The notes: a model not told the origin generated them from the letters alone. DNA of 32,726 nt from Bacillus sp. J33 (GCF_000518885.1 NZ_JAEL01000064.1:1-32726); one strand, 5' to 3'. Positions 15,501-23,552 are shown, counted from the stretch's first letter. Program-made: numbers and translations.

Positions 15501-16735
15501 ACCATGTAAAAGCCAAATCGTTCATCAAAACCACTCATTAGCTGGACATGTGAGGAGTGCTCAAAGTCCACACTAAGAATGATTGGTATTCCTTTTAGCA
15601 GCAGAGTCTTGTATCGTTTGTCACTTCCTGAAAAAAACCTGCAAGCGAATCCTTCTTTCTCCAGATATTCAACTGATGCAGAAAGCTTGGAACCTGTAAC
15701 ATCAAAAATATGTTCGGCAATTTCATCCTGATTTGCCTTTTTGCCAAAATAGGCAAGAAGCATTTCAAAGCTGGCAGGCACACAGTAATTGCTTTTTTGA
15801 ATAACGGGCTTAATGGCAAGCTTTTTTACTGCTCCTTTTTCATTGATGTCATATTTTGTTCTAAAAGGACCGTCCTTAAGCTTTTTTTGATCCACATATT
15901 CCTTCAGATTGGTAAGTTCATCTTTTTGATAATAAGATAGTGCTCTAAGATATTCAAAATAATGCTTGTATGCATGATAGGGAATAAACTGATCTAACTC
16001 GTCCATTATATTGATCATATCCATATTCAATCCAGCATCTCTGTACCGTCGGATCAATTCCATCTTTAAAGCTGGGGCCTCAGGATGGTCTTCGATGCCT
16101 TCTTTTATTGTTTTAAGAGATTCTTCCTGATTACCATTAGATGCATATACATCTGAAAGCAACAGGTAGCAAACATGTCCTCGCTCCTTTTCCTTCAATC
16201 CCGCCTTTAAGTAAGTTTCCGCCTTCGCCCGGTCACCTGTTTGCAGATAATAAAAGCCCAATTTATCCCATATTGGTTTTTTGCTGATCGTTTCCATTTG
16301 AGCTAGCCATTTCTCCGCTTCTCTCGTCCTCTTCATTTCCAGCAGACAATGTATTTTTGTAAATAACGCACTTGCAGCCAGTTCCGAATCTTCTTCTAGT
16401 AATCCGCCATTCAGATATTCAGTAATAATGTCTTCCGCTTCCAATGGTCTTCCGCTGTCAATAAGCTCATCACAATACCAAACCGCCGTTTGAAGCGTTT
16501 CGAAACGCCGGTGCGCATTTCGTGCAAGAAACCCACTGTATTGGTACATTAATCCACGGTCAAATAATCGAATGAGCAGCTGAAAATCTTCAAGTGATGA
16601 GATTTCAGCCAACTTCCTTTTAATACCTGAGAACTTTAATTTTTTCATCATGCCCAGTTCTGCCATTAGAATATTTAGCGCTTTTAAAAATTGCCTGTTG
16701 TCTGCCAATCTTTTTAATTCAATAATGAATTCCAT
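12527..16735 (-). CDS. Giant TPR protein with embedded C39-like cysteine peptidase
   Basis: The product has about 1402 residues and no signal peptide or membrane segment, so it is cytoplasmic. Residues ~1-300 are TPR-like helical pairs (HVCYLLLSDVYASNGNQEES). Residues ~310-445 form a C39-type papain-like domain: Cys318 in SNYCVPASFEML, His396 in HSSHVQLMSGF and Asp414 in MVQDPN make a plausible catalytic triad. Residues ~480-1400 are a long run of TPRs, many with the A-x-x-x-x-L-D-P end pattern (FFRKSLQLDPDQFYTWSYLA). The start 16735 is used because GAGGTG lies just upstream and overlaps the alternative ATG at 16747. C39 domains usually process leader peptides; here there is no transporter part. 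Substrate and role are unknown. It is transcribed alone, with its own terminator. Confidence 0.88.
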   Translation of the reverse strand: MEFIIELKRLADNRQFLKALNILMAELGMMKKLKFSGIKRKLAEISSLEDFQLLIRLFDRGLMYQYSGFLARNAHRRFETLQTAVWYCDELIDSGRPLEAEDIITEYLNGGLLEEDSELAASALFTKIHCLLEMKRTREAEKWLAQMETISKKPIWDKLGFYYLQTGDRAKAETYLKAGLKEKERGHVCYLLLSDVYASNGNQEESLKTIKEGIEDHPEAPALKMELIRRYRDAGLNMDMINIMDELDQFIPYHAYKHYFEYLRALSYYQKDELTNLKEYVDQKKLKDGPFRTKYDINEKGAVKKLAIKPVIQKSNYCVPASFEMLLAYFGKKANQDEIAEHIFDVTGSKLSASVEYLEKEGFACRFFSGSDKRYKTLLLKGIPIILSVDFEHSSHVQLMSGFDERFGFYMVQDPNFLETMYVTYEEFQKLHINSGFLSIAAVPMEREYDLSFLNAEEDQYYRELHSLSERVEEDEKESEPILADFLSSTMNNPYTLIYAVKYFAGDKYKQLVLHCAEKLLAMYPESDFFKLHAAQAFIRFQQTERAVETLSVAERRTFSPLYQFLQGRIHLNKDYYGSAIKFFRKSLQLDPDQFYTWSYLALCFLYNSEPDKARKMSDIAMALNKQDRFIRVNHALILSDLEKTEEARIIYNQLLREDKWDAHIWFERAKLHQIEGKLRKAERGFIISASLEPEIPYPYLALADLYENGLEDETRAEEILIKGKELTKNAQILIRLGDFYKEHKEFEKAGQIYISCIDNDPEEVFAYLGYALVLSEMKGPESAAEFVRKYAGRFDEDSEFLINGGKMLADWAAEIESSSLLEEGLALIERGFNYVDQNLDEALELYVNIVEESPYLEQGISFLIAKAENAIGNTDYLCYAGTLYETAGQYGKAIRVYERAIGIKETGFPYYRLGETYFKLEQFDLALEALKRSILLNPDAEGAYTRLIQIYGIMGDEKQEISCMLQLLEKAPLRVNVDYLTSLLSNEDLHEFIEKIERMKGEVLETWRLDSLSYAYGAAGDSIREESCLQEALQLDPELSELKHHHARCLIKKRKYKEAKSMLEGLIRENWEEDELYETLILLFAESKKILQLPVFAAKIRKEGRDKSRVFQLAAEALEQYASTIDWEPQQKPSFFGRVVRKMRDKTRQIALFGVIIDLYELSIKHDSANKGASLGLARFYESVNLEEDAKKVLKASLDKGWDFLTAYQLAQLHLAGGGNPLEDAGEVNKAIKLLDACLEEKPGDSHLMLLKAIAFTLRMRFAQAEQLFAKIITENPYENEAHSRFGNLLNTRKRYEEAITVMEEGLKIHPKDSSLFLELAVSYHKMKNVEKSLQLMEEVCAIDPELLFARYNKACYLSILNRLDEAEAELEYVFAHDEDGFFHDLAEEDDDLVNLKKSTI

Positions 16736-16826
16736 TCTGCACCTCATTTGGATAAGTTAGAAATATAATACAAAGTTTTACAGGGAAATACTACAGGAAA
16801 TGGTTGTATTTTTTGCAAATAAAAAG

Positions 16827-16843
16827 CCCGGCAATCTGCCGGG
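16827..16843 (-). terminator. Terminator of the S66 peptidase gene
   Basis: CCCGGCA (16827-16833) pairs with TGCCGGG (16837-16843). On the minus strand a CTTTTTATTT run follows. It is 8 bases downstream of the S66 peptidase stop codon. Confidence 0.92.
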
Positions 16844-16850
16844 GCATCAT

Positions 16851-17828
16851 TTACCTTTGTTCAACCCAAATCTCAATAGAAGGTCCATGTGCAGAAATGG
16901 AAGCTATTCCGCCAATCGGGATAGTTGCAAAGGGATGTACATGTCCAAAGTTTACATTAGCAATCACCGGTATTCCCTTTAGCTCTTTTTTTGAAGCTAT
17001 AATCATTCGGAGAGCTTCCTCAGTCACTTGGGAGTTTTTCTGAAATCTGCCAATCAAAATTCCTTTAATGCCTCGCGCATCAGGAAGATGCAGCAATGAT
17101 TGGAGATCCCTGTCAAACGCAAGTGGATGGGATTCCTCATCGTCTTCAATGAACAAGATTGAATTTTCAAGTGATGGCATGTATTCTGTTCCCTGCAGCA
17201 AATTTAGGGTAGATAGATTCCCGCCGATCAAAGTGCCTTCTGCCTGCCCTTCATGGAGAATCATATAGCCATCCTGTTTGATAAATTCCCGGTCTTCCTG
17301 ATCCAAATACCACGGGTCATCACTCCAATGAGAAGAAGGGAAGATTTCATATGGAGCATCATTCGTAACAGCACTTATAAAAGATTCGAGGGTATATTCA
17401 AATCCATGCTTCACACCGAAGCTGGAAAAATGAGGGCCCGAATATGAGATTAATCCTGTCTTTCTATAAATTGCACCCTGCAATGCAGTGATATCACTGA
17501 ATCCGCAAAATACCTTCGGGTTGCTTTTTATTAATTCAAAGTCTATGTATTTTAAAAGCTGGTTAGCGTTATAACCGCCGATTACCGTTAGTATCCCTTT
17601 TACATTCGGGTCCGCAAATGCATCATGAAGGTCATCAACTCTTTCTTCAATAGAGGAACTAAAAAACGCATCATGAACTTCTGCATTTTTTCCGAAAGTT
17701 ACTGTAAAACCTAGCTGGTTCAACCTCTCTTGAGCGATTCTTAATTGTTCTCCCTTAATAATTGCCATGCTTCTGGACGGTGCAATAACCCTGATTTCAT
17801 CACCTGGCTTTAAACGATCTGCAAGCAC
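16851..17828 (-). CDS. S66 family peptidase, MccF / LD-carboxypeptidase-like
   Basis: This 325-residue serine peptidase has the S66 Ser-Glu-His triad. The nucleophile is Ser111 in FCGFSDITAL, the acid is Glu228 in LFIEDDEES, and the base is His296 in NVNFGHVHP. The N-terminal PGDEIRVIAPS and the VIGGYNANQLL motif are typical. The loop SSHWSDDPW resembles the Trp-containing loop of MccF, the enzyme that cleaves microcin C-type peptidyl adenylates, rather than classical LdcA, which trims the murein tetrapeptide. The start is a GTG with GGGGAGG upstream. No signal peptide is present, so it is cytosolic. It probably handles murein recycling peptides or detoxifies peptide-nucleotide antibiotics; sequence alone cannot decide. 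Confidence 0.9.
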   Translation of the reverse strand: MLADRLKPGDEIRVIAPSRSMAIIKGEQLRIAQERLNQLGFTVTFGKNAEVHDAFFSSSIEERVDDLHDAFADPNVKGILTVIGGYNANQLLKYIDFELIKSNPKVFCGFSDITALQGAIYRKTGLISYSGPHFSSFGVKHGFEYTLESFISAVTNDAPYEIFPSSHWSDDPWYLDQEDREFIKQDGYMILHEGQAEGTLIGGNLSTLNLLQGTEYMPSLENSILFIEDDEESHPLAFDRDLQSLLHLPDARGIKGILIGRFQKNSQVTEEALRMIIASKKELKGIPVIANVNFGHVHPFATIPIGGIASISAHGPSIEIWVEQR

Positions 17829-17914
17829 TCTGCTTCCTCCCCTTCTCCGTTAAATATCACTATTTTATCAGAGAACAAATGTAAGAAAAATGAAAGTTAT
17901 CACGTAAAGGAAAA

Positions 17915-17937
17915 AGCTCCGCTATGAAAGCGGGGCC
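17915..17937 (-). terminator. Terminator of the FAD oxidoreductase gene
   Basis: AGCTCCGC (17915-17922) and GCGGGGCC (17930-17937) form a 7-bp stem with one G-T pair, followed on the minus strand by TTTTTCC. It lies 12 bases after the FAD oxidoreductase stop codon. Confidence 0.8.
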
Positions 17938-17948
17938 TTTATTATGTC

Positions 17949-19415
17949 TTATACAGTTACAGATTCTTTTCTTGGGGCATTCTTTGCTTTTTCAACAATA
18001 TCTCTTGCAATCCAAACTCCGCAAGCGCCTGCCTGTGCAAGCCCCCTTGTTATTCCTGCACCATCTCCGCCTACATAAAGGCCGCTGATTTCTGTTTCAA
18101 ATCGATCATTTAATCTCGGACGTGCAGAGTAAAACTTAGCTTCAACTCCATAGAAAAGTGTATGCTCGGATGCAAGGCCAGGCGATACATGGTTTAATGC
18201 TTCAGTCATTTCTACAAGACTTTTCATGGTGTTATATGGAAGAACAAGACCTAAATCACCAGGTACTGCTTCTTTTAAAGTCGGCTCAAGGAATCCTTCT
18301 TTGATCCTTTTCTCTGTCGACCTTCTGCCTTTTAAAATATCTCCATACTTCTGGACGATGATGCCTCCATTTGATAGGCTGTTCGCAAGCCTTGAAATTT
18401 CATGTGCATATTCATTAGGCTTATCAAATGGCTCAGAAAAGGTATGCGATACTAGCAATGCAAAATTTGTATTCGGACTTCCCAGTTTAGGATCTTTATA
18501 GGCATGGCCGTTCGCAAGCATTATTCCAGAGTGATTCTCTACTACTACATGGCCGGACGGGTTGCTGCAGAAAGTCCTGACTCTTGTACCCACAGATGTA
18601 TTGAAGGTAAACTTGCCTTCATAAAGATGTTTATTAATCTCTTCCATGACTATATTAGAAGTTTCCACGCGGACGCCAATATCCACCTGGTTATTGATCA
18701 TCTTTAAGCGGCGTGATTTTAAAAGATTCGCAAGCCAGACAGAGCCATCTCTTCCAGGTGCTACAACTACTTTTTCTGCATGGATTTCATCTCCGGATTT
18801 CAGCTTTACTCCTCTGATTTCATGACCATCAGCTGTTTTTTCCGTAATGAGATCCTCTACCTCAGTCTTGTAAGACATATCAATTTTTTCACGCAGATAT
18901 TCATAGATGCTTTTTAAGATTTCAAGGTTCTGCTCTGTACCTAAATGCCTTACCTGGGCACGAAGCAGCTTCAAGCCAGCTGCATATCCGCGGCGCTCTA
19001 TATCTCTTACTTCGTCAGTCATCGGATCGGTAATGCTTTCTGTAGCTCCATGCTTCAAGTTAATTTCATCTACATATTTTATTAATTCAACAACCTGGGA
19101 GTCAGGGAGATAGTCGGTCATCCATCCGCCGAATTCACTTGTTATATTGAATTTACCATCTGAATAAGCCCCTGCTCCACCAAATCCATTCGTAATTGAA
19201 CATGCAGGCAGGCATCCTGCAAACTCTTTTCTGCCTGCTGCTGGCGGGCATTTTTCTATTTTTTTCTGTAAAATCGGACAATTCCTTCTATATATATCAT
19301 GGCCTTTATCAATCAATAAGATATTCGCCTCAGGCATTTTCAGCGTTAGCTCATAGCAAGTAAAAATTCCGGCCGGACCAGCGCCGACAACAATTACATC
19401 ATAATTTGTTTTCAT
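17949..19415 (-). CDS. FAD-dependent oxidoreductase (COG2509-like)
   Basis: This flavoprotein of 488 residues opens with the dinucleotide-binding GAGPAGIFTCYEL, followed by the ribose-binding acid in LLIDKG. A second FAD signature, GLYVGGDGAGITRGLAQA, is near the C-terminus. The middle part has two Cys-containing segments (RRNCPILQKKIEKCPP and AGCLPACSITNGFGGAGAYSDG) that are typical of the FAD-dependent dehydrogenases grouped in COG2509, whose substrate is not established. The start at 19415 follows GGGGG by 8 bases; a longer frame lacks a ribosome site. It is transcribed alone, between its own terminator and the YjcZ gene. The cofactor assignment is firm, the reaction unknown. Confidence 0.9.
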   Translation of the reverse strand: MKTNYDVIVVGAGPAGIFTCYELTLKMPEANILLIDKGHDIYRRNCPILQKKIEKCPPAAGRKEFAGCLPACSITNGFGGAGAYSDGKFNITSEFGGWMTDYLPDSQVVELIKYVDEINLKHGATESITDPMTDEVRDIERRGYAAGLKLLRAQVRHLGTEQNLEILKSIYEYLREKIDMSYKTEVEDLITEKTADGHEIRGVKLKSGDEIHAEKVVVAPGRDGSVWLANLLKSRRLKMINNQVDIGVRVETSNIVMEEINKHLYEGKFTFNTSVGTRVRTFCSNPSGHVVVENHSGIMLANGHAYKDPKLGSPNTNFALLVSHTFSEPFDKPNEYAHEISRLANSLSNGGIIVQKYGDILKGRRSTEKRIKEGFLEPTLKEAVPGDLGLVLPYNTMKSLVEMTEALNHVSPGLASEHTLFYGVEAKFYSARPRLNDRFETEISGLYVGGDGAGITRGLAQAGACGVWIARDIVEKAKNAPRKESVTV

Positions 19416-19777
19416 CGTCCATTCCCCCAGACGCATTTTTCGTTAATTTCTTTAACCACAGGTAACTATATCAGATATAATTGAATTGGTCAATTTATTT
19501 ACGAACTATATTTTTATTACTTTTTATTAATGTTCGTATTTAAAGCAGATTATTTATTATTCAATCAATTTAAATTATAGACGCTTACTAGTATTGTAAT
19601 TGCTGAATAGATAGGAGGGAACATGACGTTTACGGCTGGATTTCCTCCCGTTTCGCGATGACTTTCTTCAAGTGCTCGCCTTGGGTACCAAATTTGAGAT
19701 TTTTGATTCGCGGTATTTCCCCAAATGCGCGCGGTTTTTCCCGTATGCACGGTCCCTCTGCGTTTGGACACAAAAAA
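19416..19777. other. Non-coding gap with an unexplained GC-richer block
   Basis: The left part (to about 19610) is AT-rich and holds nothing recognisable. From about 19612 the composition shifts. A strong plus-strand ribosome site (AGGAGGGA) precedes an ATG at 19623 that opens only a 12-codon frame ending in CCCGTTTCGCGATGA. The following ~130 bases contain no convincing gene; minus-strand frames through them are overlaps of the YjcZ gene. The block may be an interspersed repeat or a gene relic. Confidence 0.4.
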
Positions 19778-19804
19778 GAGGGCTGCCCCTTTAAGACAGC
19801 CCTC
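19778..19804 (-). terminator. Terminator of the YjcZ gene
   Basis: GAGGGCTG (19778-19785) pairs with CAGCCCTC (19797-19804). TTTTTTG follows on the minus strand. It lies 20 bases after the YjcZ stop codon. Confidence 0.93.
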
Positions 19805-19824
19805 CCCTTTAAAATCCATTTTTA

Positions 19825-19992
19825 TTACCATTTTCCGCAGCAGCATGCTCCGATAATGATCAATAAAATGAACAATACGACGATTAGGGCAAAGCCGCCA
19901 TAACCGCCTCCTGCGTAAGCACCTGCTACTGGGTAGCCGTACCCAGGATAGCAAGGATCGTAACCTGCACCAGCAACTGCACCTTTATACAT
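19825..19992 (-). CDS. YjcZ family small sporulation-type protein
   Basis: This is a 55-residue protein. The N-terminal half is rich in Gly, Tyr, Ala and Pro (AGYDPCYPGYGYPVAGAY). Then comes the family signature YGGFALIVVLFILLIIIGA, a single membrane helix, and the end CCCGKW. Proteins of this type (YjcZ, SscA) are small membrane or spore-coat associated products in Bacillus, usually made during sporulation. GAGGAG lies about 9 bases before the ATG and a perfect terminator follows, so it is a complete single-gene unit. The triple cysteine near the C-terminus could allow cross-linking in the spore coat, which is inference. Family assignment is confident from the hydrophobic signature. Confidence 0.93.
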   Translation of the reverse strand: MYKGAVAGAGYDPCYPGYGYPVAGAYAGGGYGGFALIVVLFILLIIIGACCCGKW

Positions 19993-20183
19993 TAACAATC
20001 ACTCCTCAACAAATTTTCTTGGGCATTTTCAATATCAATGTATGTGGCAGAGACTTGACCCGCATGTGTATTCGCCCAATTTTAATAAAAAAACGCTTCT
20101 CCGCATATTTAAGCCTTTATACGCTGGCTTTATTAGGGTACGATAACATTAGAAGACCAAAAGAAAATGGGGGATTCAAGCCA

Positions 20184-21275
20184 ATGAAAAAAAAGAAAAT
20201 CGGCATATATATTATTTTCATCACTTTCATTTATGGTTTGTATCATTTATTTGACAGCCTATCAAAGGCTGAAAGTGCCAATCCTACTAGCGTATATAAT
20301 AAGCTCGCCGGAAATGAGAATATCAATTATTTCATCATCGGCGATAGCATTGGCAGGGGTTCAGGGGCTTCCTCCAAGTCAACAGCTTGGTTTACCCTCC
20401 TTGAAAGGCATTTAAGTAAAGAATATGGCATTAAAGCAAAGCGTCATTCATTAGTTCAAAGCGGTGCTACAGCTTTTGAAGGGCTCTATAAGCTTCAGGA
20501 ATCCAAGCATTTCGGCAAAATTGATTTGACCTTTATCGTCTTCGGCGAGAACGACCGCAAATATATGGATGACACTCAATTTTCATATTTTTATGAAAGT
20601 CTGATCCGAAAGACAAAGCAGCTTTACCCTGATACAGAAATCATCACAATTACTGAAAATCCCCTTGACAATGAGGACTTCGCCCAGGCTATTGCTGCTA
20701 TTTCACATCATTATGGAGCAAAAAACATTGATATGAGAAAGCCTTTTGCAGAAGCTGGACTCCCTGCTGAGGAACTGACAAAGGATATGGTCCATCCCAA
20801 CGATGCTGGCTACAAAATTTATGCAGATACTTTATTTGAGAAGATTAAAGATCTGGTCGCAAATAAAGCAGATATCGCTTTCCTGACTGCTCCAATTCGT
20901 AAAGATACAGATTTTGAGATAGCATCCATCCCTCATGTTACAAATATATCCGGATCATTTATTCACAAAGACGGACTTTGGGAAAGCAGCAGTCCTGGTG
21001 ATAGTCTAGAATACGAATTCGAGGGACCATTCCTTGGAGTAAATATGGTAAGAAGTGAAGTGGGCGGGAAATTGGATGTAATTATAGATGAAACTTTTGT
21101 AACTTCACTATCCGCCTGGTGGCCCCTTAAAAAACAAAGATATCAGTATATTATAAGCGGTCTGGAAAACGGGCCACACCATGTGAAATTTATCGTTTCA
21201 GATGAAATATCGGTTAATAACAGCAGGGAAGAAACAGTTATACAGATTTCTTCCATCCTGACCAAAGCAGAATAG
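20184..21275 (+). CDS. SGNH/GDSL hydrolase with C-terminal beta domain
   Basis: The protein has 363 residues. It begins KKKKIGIYIIFITFIYGLYHLF, a signal anchor or signal peptide, so it acts outside the membrane. The SGNH esterase fold follows: block I GDS at 53-55 (IIGDSIGRGSG), the GEND block at 121-124 that supplies the oxyanion Asn, and Asp201/His204 in DMVHPNDAGY. Residues ~245-363 form a separate beta-rich region (SIPHVTNISGSF, ALSAWW-like segments) resembling a carbohydrate-binding or jelly-roll module, as seen in SGNH acyl-esterases acting on polysaccharides. The start 20184 has GGGGGA upstream; a longer frame to 20019 lacks a site. It may deacetylate a cell-wall or exported polymer. 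DUF502 follows after 39 bases and is probably co-transcribed. Confidence 0.88.
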   Translation: MKKKKIGIYIIFITFIYGLYHLFDSLSKAESANPTSVYNKLAGNENINYFIIGDSIGRGSGASSKSTAWFTLLERHLSKEYGIKAKRHSLVQSGATAFEGLYKLQESKHFGKIDLTFIVFGENDRKYMDDTQFSYFYESLIRKTKQLYPDTEIITITENPLDNEDFAQAIAAISHHYGAKNIDMRKPFAEAGLPAEELTKDMVHPNDAGYKIYADTLFEKIKDLVANKADIAFLTAPIRKDTDFEIASIPHVTNISGSFIHKDGLWESSSPGDSLEYEFEGPFLGVNMVRSEVGGKLDVIIDETFVTSLSAWWPLKKQRYQYIISGLENGPHHVKFIVSDEISVNNSREETVIQISSILTKAE

Positions 21276-21314
21276 AATTAATTTTTTCCTGAGTGGAAGA
21301 GGGGAAATACAATA

Positions 21315-21914
21315 ATGAAGAGCTTATTAAAGAATTTCATAAATGGGATTCTAACCATTGTACCCATCATTTTAGCCATTTTTGTAGTGGTAAAAACCTT
21401 TTTGTTTCTTGATAGCATTATGGGGAATTTATTAAAGCCTTATTTGAAAGAAGATTATATCCCAGGTGCCGGCCTTTTGGCTACACTTGTTCTGATTACA
21501 CTTTTAGGCTGGCTTTCAACAAAATTTATTACTGGTTCCATAATCCGGCTTGTTGATCGCCTTCTTGAAAAAATTCCTCTAGTTAAAACCATTTACTCAG
21601 TAATTAAAGATACTGTTCATTCCTTCTTGGGCGAAAAGAAATCTTTTTCCAAAGTGGCACTTGTTACAATACCAGGAACTGAAATGAAGAGTCTTGGATT
21701 CATAACTTCTGAAGAGTTAGAGGGATTTTACCATCCGCTGAAGGAACACATTGCGGTTTACGTTCCCCAAACATTTCAGGTTGCAGGCTTCACTTTTCTG
21801 GTACCGAAAGAGCAAGTGGAAATCATTGATGTTAGACCTGAAGCTGCAATGAAGTTTATCCTTTCAGGCGGGATGACCTCTAAGGGAACTCCTGAGAAGG
21901 AACGCAATTTGTAA
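21315..21914 (+). CDS. DUF502 family membrane protein
   Basis: This 199-residue protein has two membrane helices at about 8-32 (FINGILTIVPIILAIFVVVK) and 52-75 (GAGLLATLVLITLLGWLSTK). Family-typical segments follow: LLEKIPLVKTIYSVIKDT, FSKVALVTIPG, and a soluble beta-rich part with YVPQTFQVAGFTFLVPKEQV. DUF502 proteins occur widely in bacteria and plants (LCV-like) without a settled biochemical role. GAGGGG lies 10 bases before the ATG. It follows the SGNH hydrolase on the same strand and is closed by a terminator, so the two form an operon; a joint role at the cell envelope is inferred. Confidence 0.9.
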   Translation: MKSLLKNFINGILTIVPIILAIFVVVKTFLFLDSIMGNLLKPYLKEDYIPGAGLLATLVLITLLGWLSTKFITGSIIRLVDRLLEKIPLVKTIYSVIKDTVHSFLGEKKSFSKVALVTIPGTEMKSLGFITSEELEGFYHPLKEHIAVYVPQTFQVAGFTFLVPKEQVEIIDVRPEAAMKFILSGGMTSKGTPEKERNL

Positions 21915-21926
21915 AAAACAGATTCA

Positions 21927-21953
21927 AAAAGCCGCCCAATAAAGGCGGCTTTT
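21927..21953. terminator. Bidirectional terminator between DUF502 and ypqE
   Basis: AAAAGCCGCC (21927-21936) pairs with GGCGGCTTTT (21944-21953) around a CAATAAA loop. T-runs lie on both strands, serving the converging DUF502 and ypqE genes. Confidence 0.93.
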
Positions 21954-21958
21954 CCTAA

Positions 21959-22456
21959 TTACTTTGCTGTAACTGTCATAACTGTAGAAGAACCTCTTGT
22001 TACAGACCCTGCTGCTTTTTTCTCGAGGGATGCTAACTGGTCGCCGTTTGTCACAATAATAGGTGTTACTGTGCTTTTGGCTTTCTCTTTTACAAGCGCC
22101 AAATCAAACGTAACAAGCTTATCGCCTTCATTTACCCTGGATCCTTCAGTAACATGCATTTCAAATCCTTCACCTTTCATGGAAACAGTTTCCAGTCCGA
22201 TATGAATTAAAATCTCTGCACCATTTTCTGCGCGGAGGCCAATAGCATGCTTTGTAGGGAATACCTGCACAATTTCTCCATTTACCGGTGAAACAACTAC
22301 TCCTTCTGAAGGTTCAATGGCTATACCGTCCCCCATCATTTTTTCAGCAAATACAGGATCAGGTACTTCTTCAAGATTTACGGCGGTACCTGATAGAACA
22401 GCTTTAACTTCTACCGATTTTACAGTTTCCTTTTTGCCAAATAATTTCTTAAACAT
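21959..22456 (-). CDS. ypqE: PTS glucose-type EIIA component (YpqE-like)
   Basis: This single-domain EIIA(Glc) protein of 165 residues passes phosphate from HPr-His-P to a sugar-specific EIIB. The phosphorylated residue is His85 in ILIHIGLETV, and the partner is His70 in VFPTKHAIGL. Other family marks are SPVNGEIVQV and the MHVTEGSRVNEGDKL block. ATG 22456 has GGAAGGTG upstream; the longer frame to 22471 is less likely. No EIIB or EIIC gene is nearby, so it must serve a permease encoded elsewhere, or act in regulation, as with B. subtilis YpqE. It sits 18 bases after msrB and ends the msrA-msrB-ypqE run. Confidence 0.93.
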   Translation of the reverse strand: MFKKLFGKKETVKSVEVKAVLSGTAVNLEEVPDPVFAEKMMGDGIAIEPSEGVVVSPVNGEIVQVFPTKHAIGLRAENGAEILIHIGLETVSMKGEGFEMHVTEGSRVNEGDKLVTFDLALVKEKAKSTVTPIIVTNGDQLASLEKKAAGSVTRGSSTVMTVTAK

Positions 22457-22474
22457 AGATACACCTTCCAATTC

Positions 22475-22915
22475 TTATTTTGCATCTTTAAATAATTGCA
22501 GATATTCTTTGTAGCCTTCTTCCTCAAGCTTTTCTTTAGGAATAAATCTAAGTGCTGCTGAGTTAATGCAGTAACGAAGGCCTTCAGGTCCCGGGCCATC
22601 ATCAAAAACGTGGCCAAGATGGGAATCTGCTGTTTTGCTTCTTACTTCTGTTCTGACCATAAAATGGCTGAGGTCTTCTTTTTCAAGAACCTCTGCATCT
22701 TCGATAGGCTTGGTGAAGCTCGGCCATCCGCAGCCTGCATCGTATTTATCCTTTGAGCTGAAGAGAGGTTTTCCTGATACAATATCCACATATATTCCAT
22801 CCCTGAATTCGTTCCAATATTCATTGCGGAATGGAGGTTCAGTTCCATTATTTTGGGTAACCTCATATTGCATCGGACTGAGTTTTTGCCTTAATTCCTC
22901 TTTATTTTTAGTCAT
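22475..22915 (-). CDS. msrB: Peptide methionine (R)-S-oxide reductase MsrB
   Basis: This 146-residue enzyme reduces methionine-R-sulfoxide in proteins. The catalytic cysteine is Cys116 in [13 protein letters not shown]. The substrate pocket motifs GCGWPSF (61-67) and [11 protein letters not shown] (98-108) are present. The paired CxxC zinc site of many MsrB proteins is absent, as is usual in the Bacillus type. Its ATG overlaps the msrA stop by 4 bases (ATGA), so the two are translated together, giving repair of both sulfoxide isomers from one transcript. The length is normal and no defect is visible. Confidence 0.97.
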   Translation of the reverse strand: MTKNKEELRQKLSPMQYEVTQNNGTEPPFRNEYWNEFRDGIYVDIVSGKPLFSSKDKYDAGCGWPSFTKPIEDAEVLEKEDLSHFMVRTEVRSKTADSHLGHVFDDGPGPEGLRYCINSAALRFIPKEKLEEEGYKEYLQLFKDAK

Positions 22916-23451
22916 TTGCTTTCACCCCAATGCTTCTTTATAAAAGCCTTTCTTCCAGACCCAGTCTGATAGGCTTCATATCTTTCCGGATTCTTCTTGT
23001 AATAATGCTGATGATAATCCTCTGCAGGGTAAAAGTCTGAAGCCGGAAGAATCTTGGTTACAATCGGTTTTGTAAAAGGGCCCTTTTCTTCAAGCATTCG
23101 TTTAGATTCCTCTGCTAATTGTTTTTGGGTTTCATTGTGATAAAAAATAGCGGTCTGGTAAGATTGGCCGCGATCATAAAATTGGCCGCCTTCATCTGTT
23201 GGGTCTATCTGCTGCCAATACAGCTCCAAAAGCTTCTTATAAGGGAAGACCTGTGGATCAAACAAGATTTGAACCGCTTCATAATGGCCAGTTGTTTCTG
23301 AACAGACTTCCTGATAAGTTGGGTTTTTTACATTTCCTCCGGTATAGCCGGAAATCACTTCCTTAATACCGGGCTGTTCATCAAACGGCTTCACCATACA
23401 CCAAAAGCACCCGCCTGCAAATGTCGCTTTTTCATATTGTTTATCTCCCAT
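22912..23451 (-). CDS. msrA: Peptide methionine (S)-S-oxide reductase MsrA
   Basis: This 179-residue enzyme reduces methionine-S-sulfoxide, free or in proteins, using thioredoxin. The GCFWC motif has the catalytic Cys15 and a second Cys18. The conserved [16 protein letters not shown] and HQHYY segments follow. The ATG at 23451 is preferred to an in-frame GTG at 23460, because that GTG is part of the AGAGGTGG ribosome site. It heads the msrA-msrB-ypqE run. No PerR or Spx box was identified upstream. Confidence 0.97.
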   Translation of the reverse strand: MGDKQYEKATFAGGCFWCMVKPFDEQPGIKEVISGYTGGNVKNPTYQEVCSETTGHYEAVQILFDPQVFPYKKLLELYWQQIDPTDEGGQFYDRGQSYQTAIFYHNETQKQLAEESKRMLEEKGPFTKPIVTKILPASDFYPAEDYHQHYYKKNPERYEAYQTGSGRKAFIKKHWGESK

Positions 23452-23552
23452 TTTGTCCACCTCTTTCCGGCACTACCTTTTACTTTTTCCCTTTAAAAGG
23501 TGATTTTAAGCCATATACATAAGATTAATGAAATTATCTAATATATGCAAAA

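Noticed and set aside
19565..19954. 129-codon minus-strand open frame
   Set aside because: Its upstream half is the YjcZ gene in another frame and it crosses that gene's terminator; no ribosome site.
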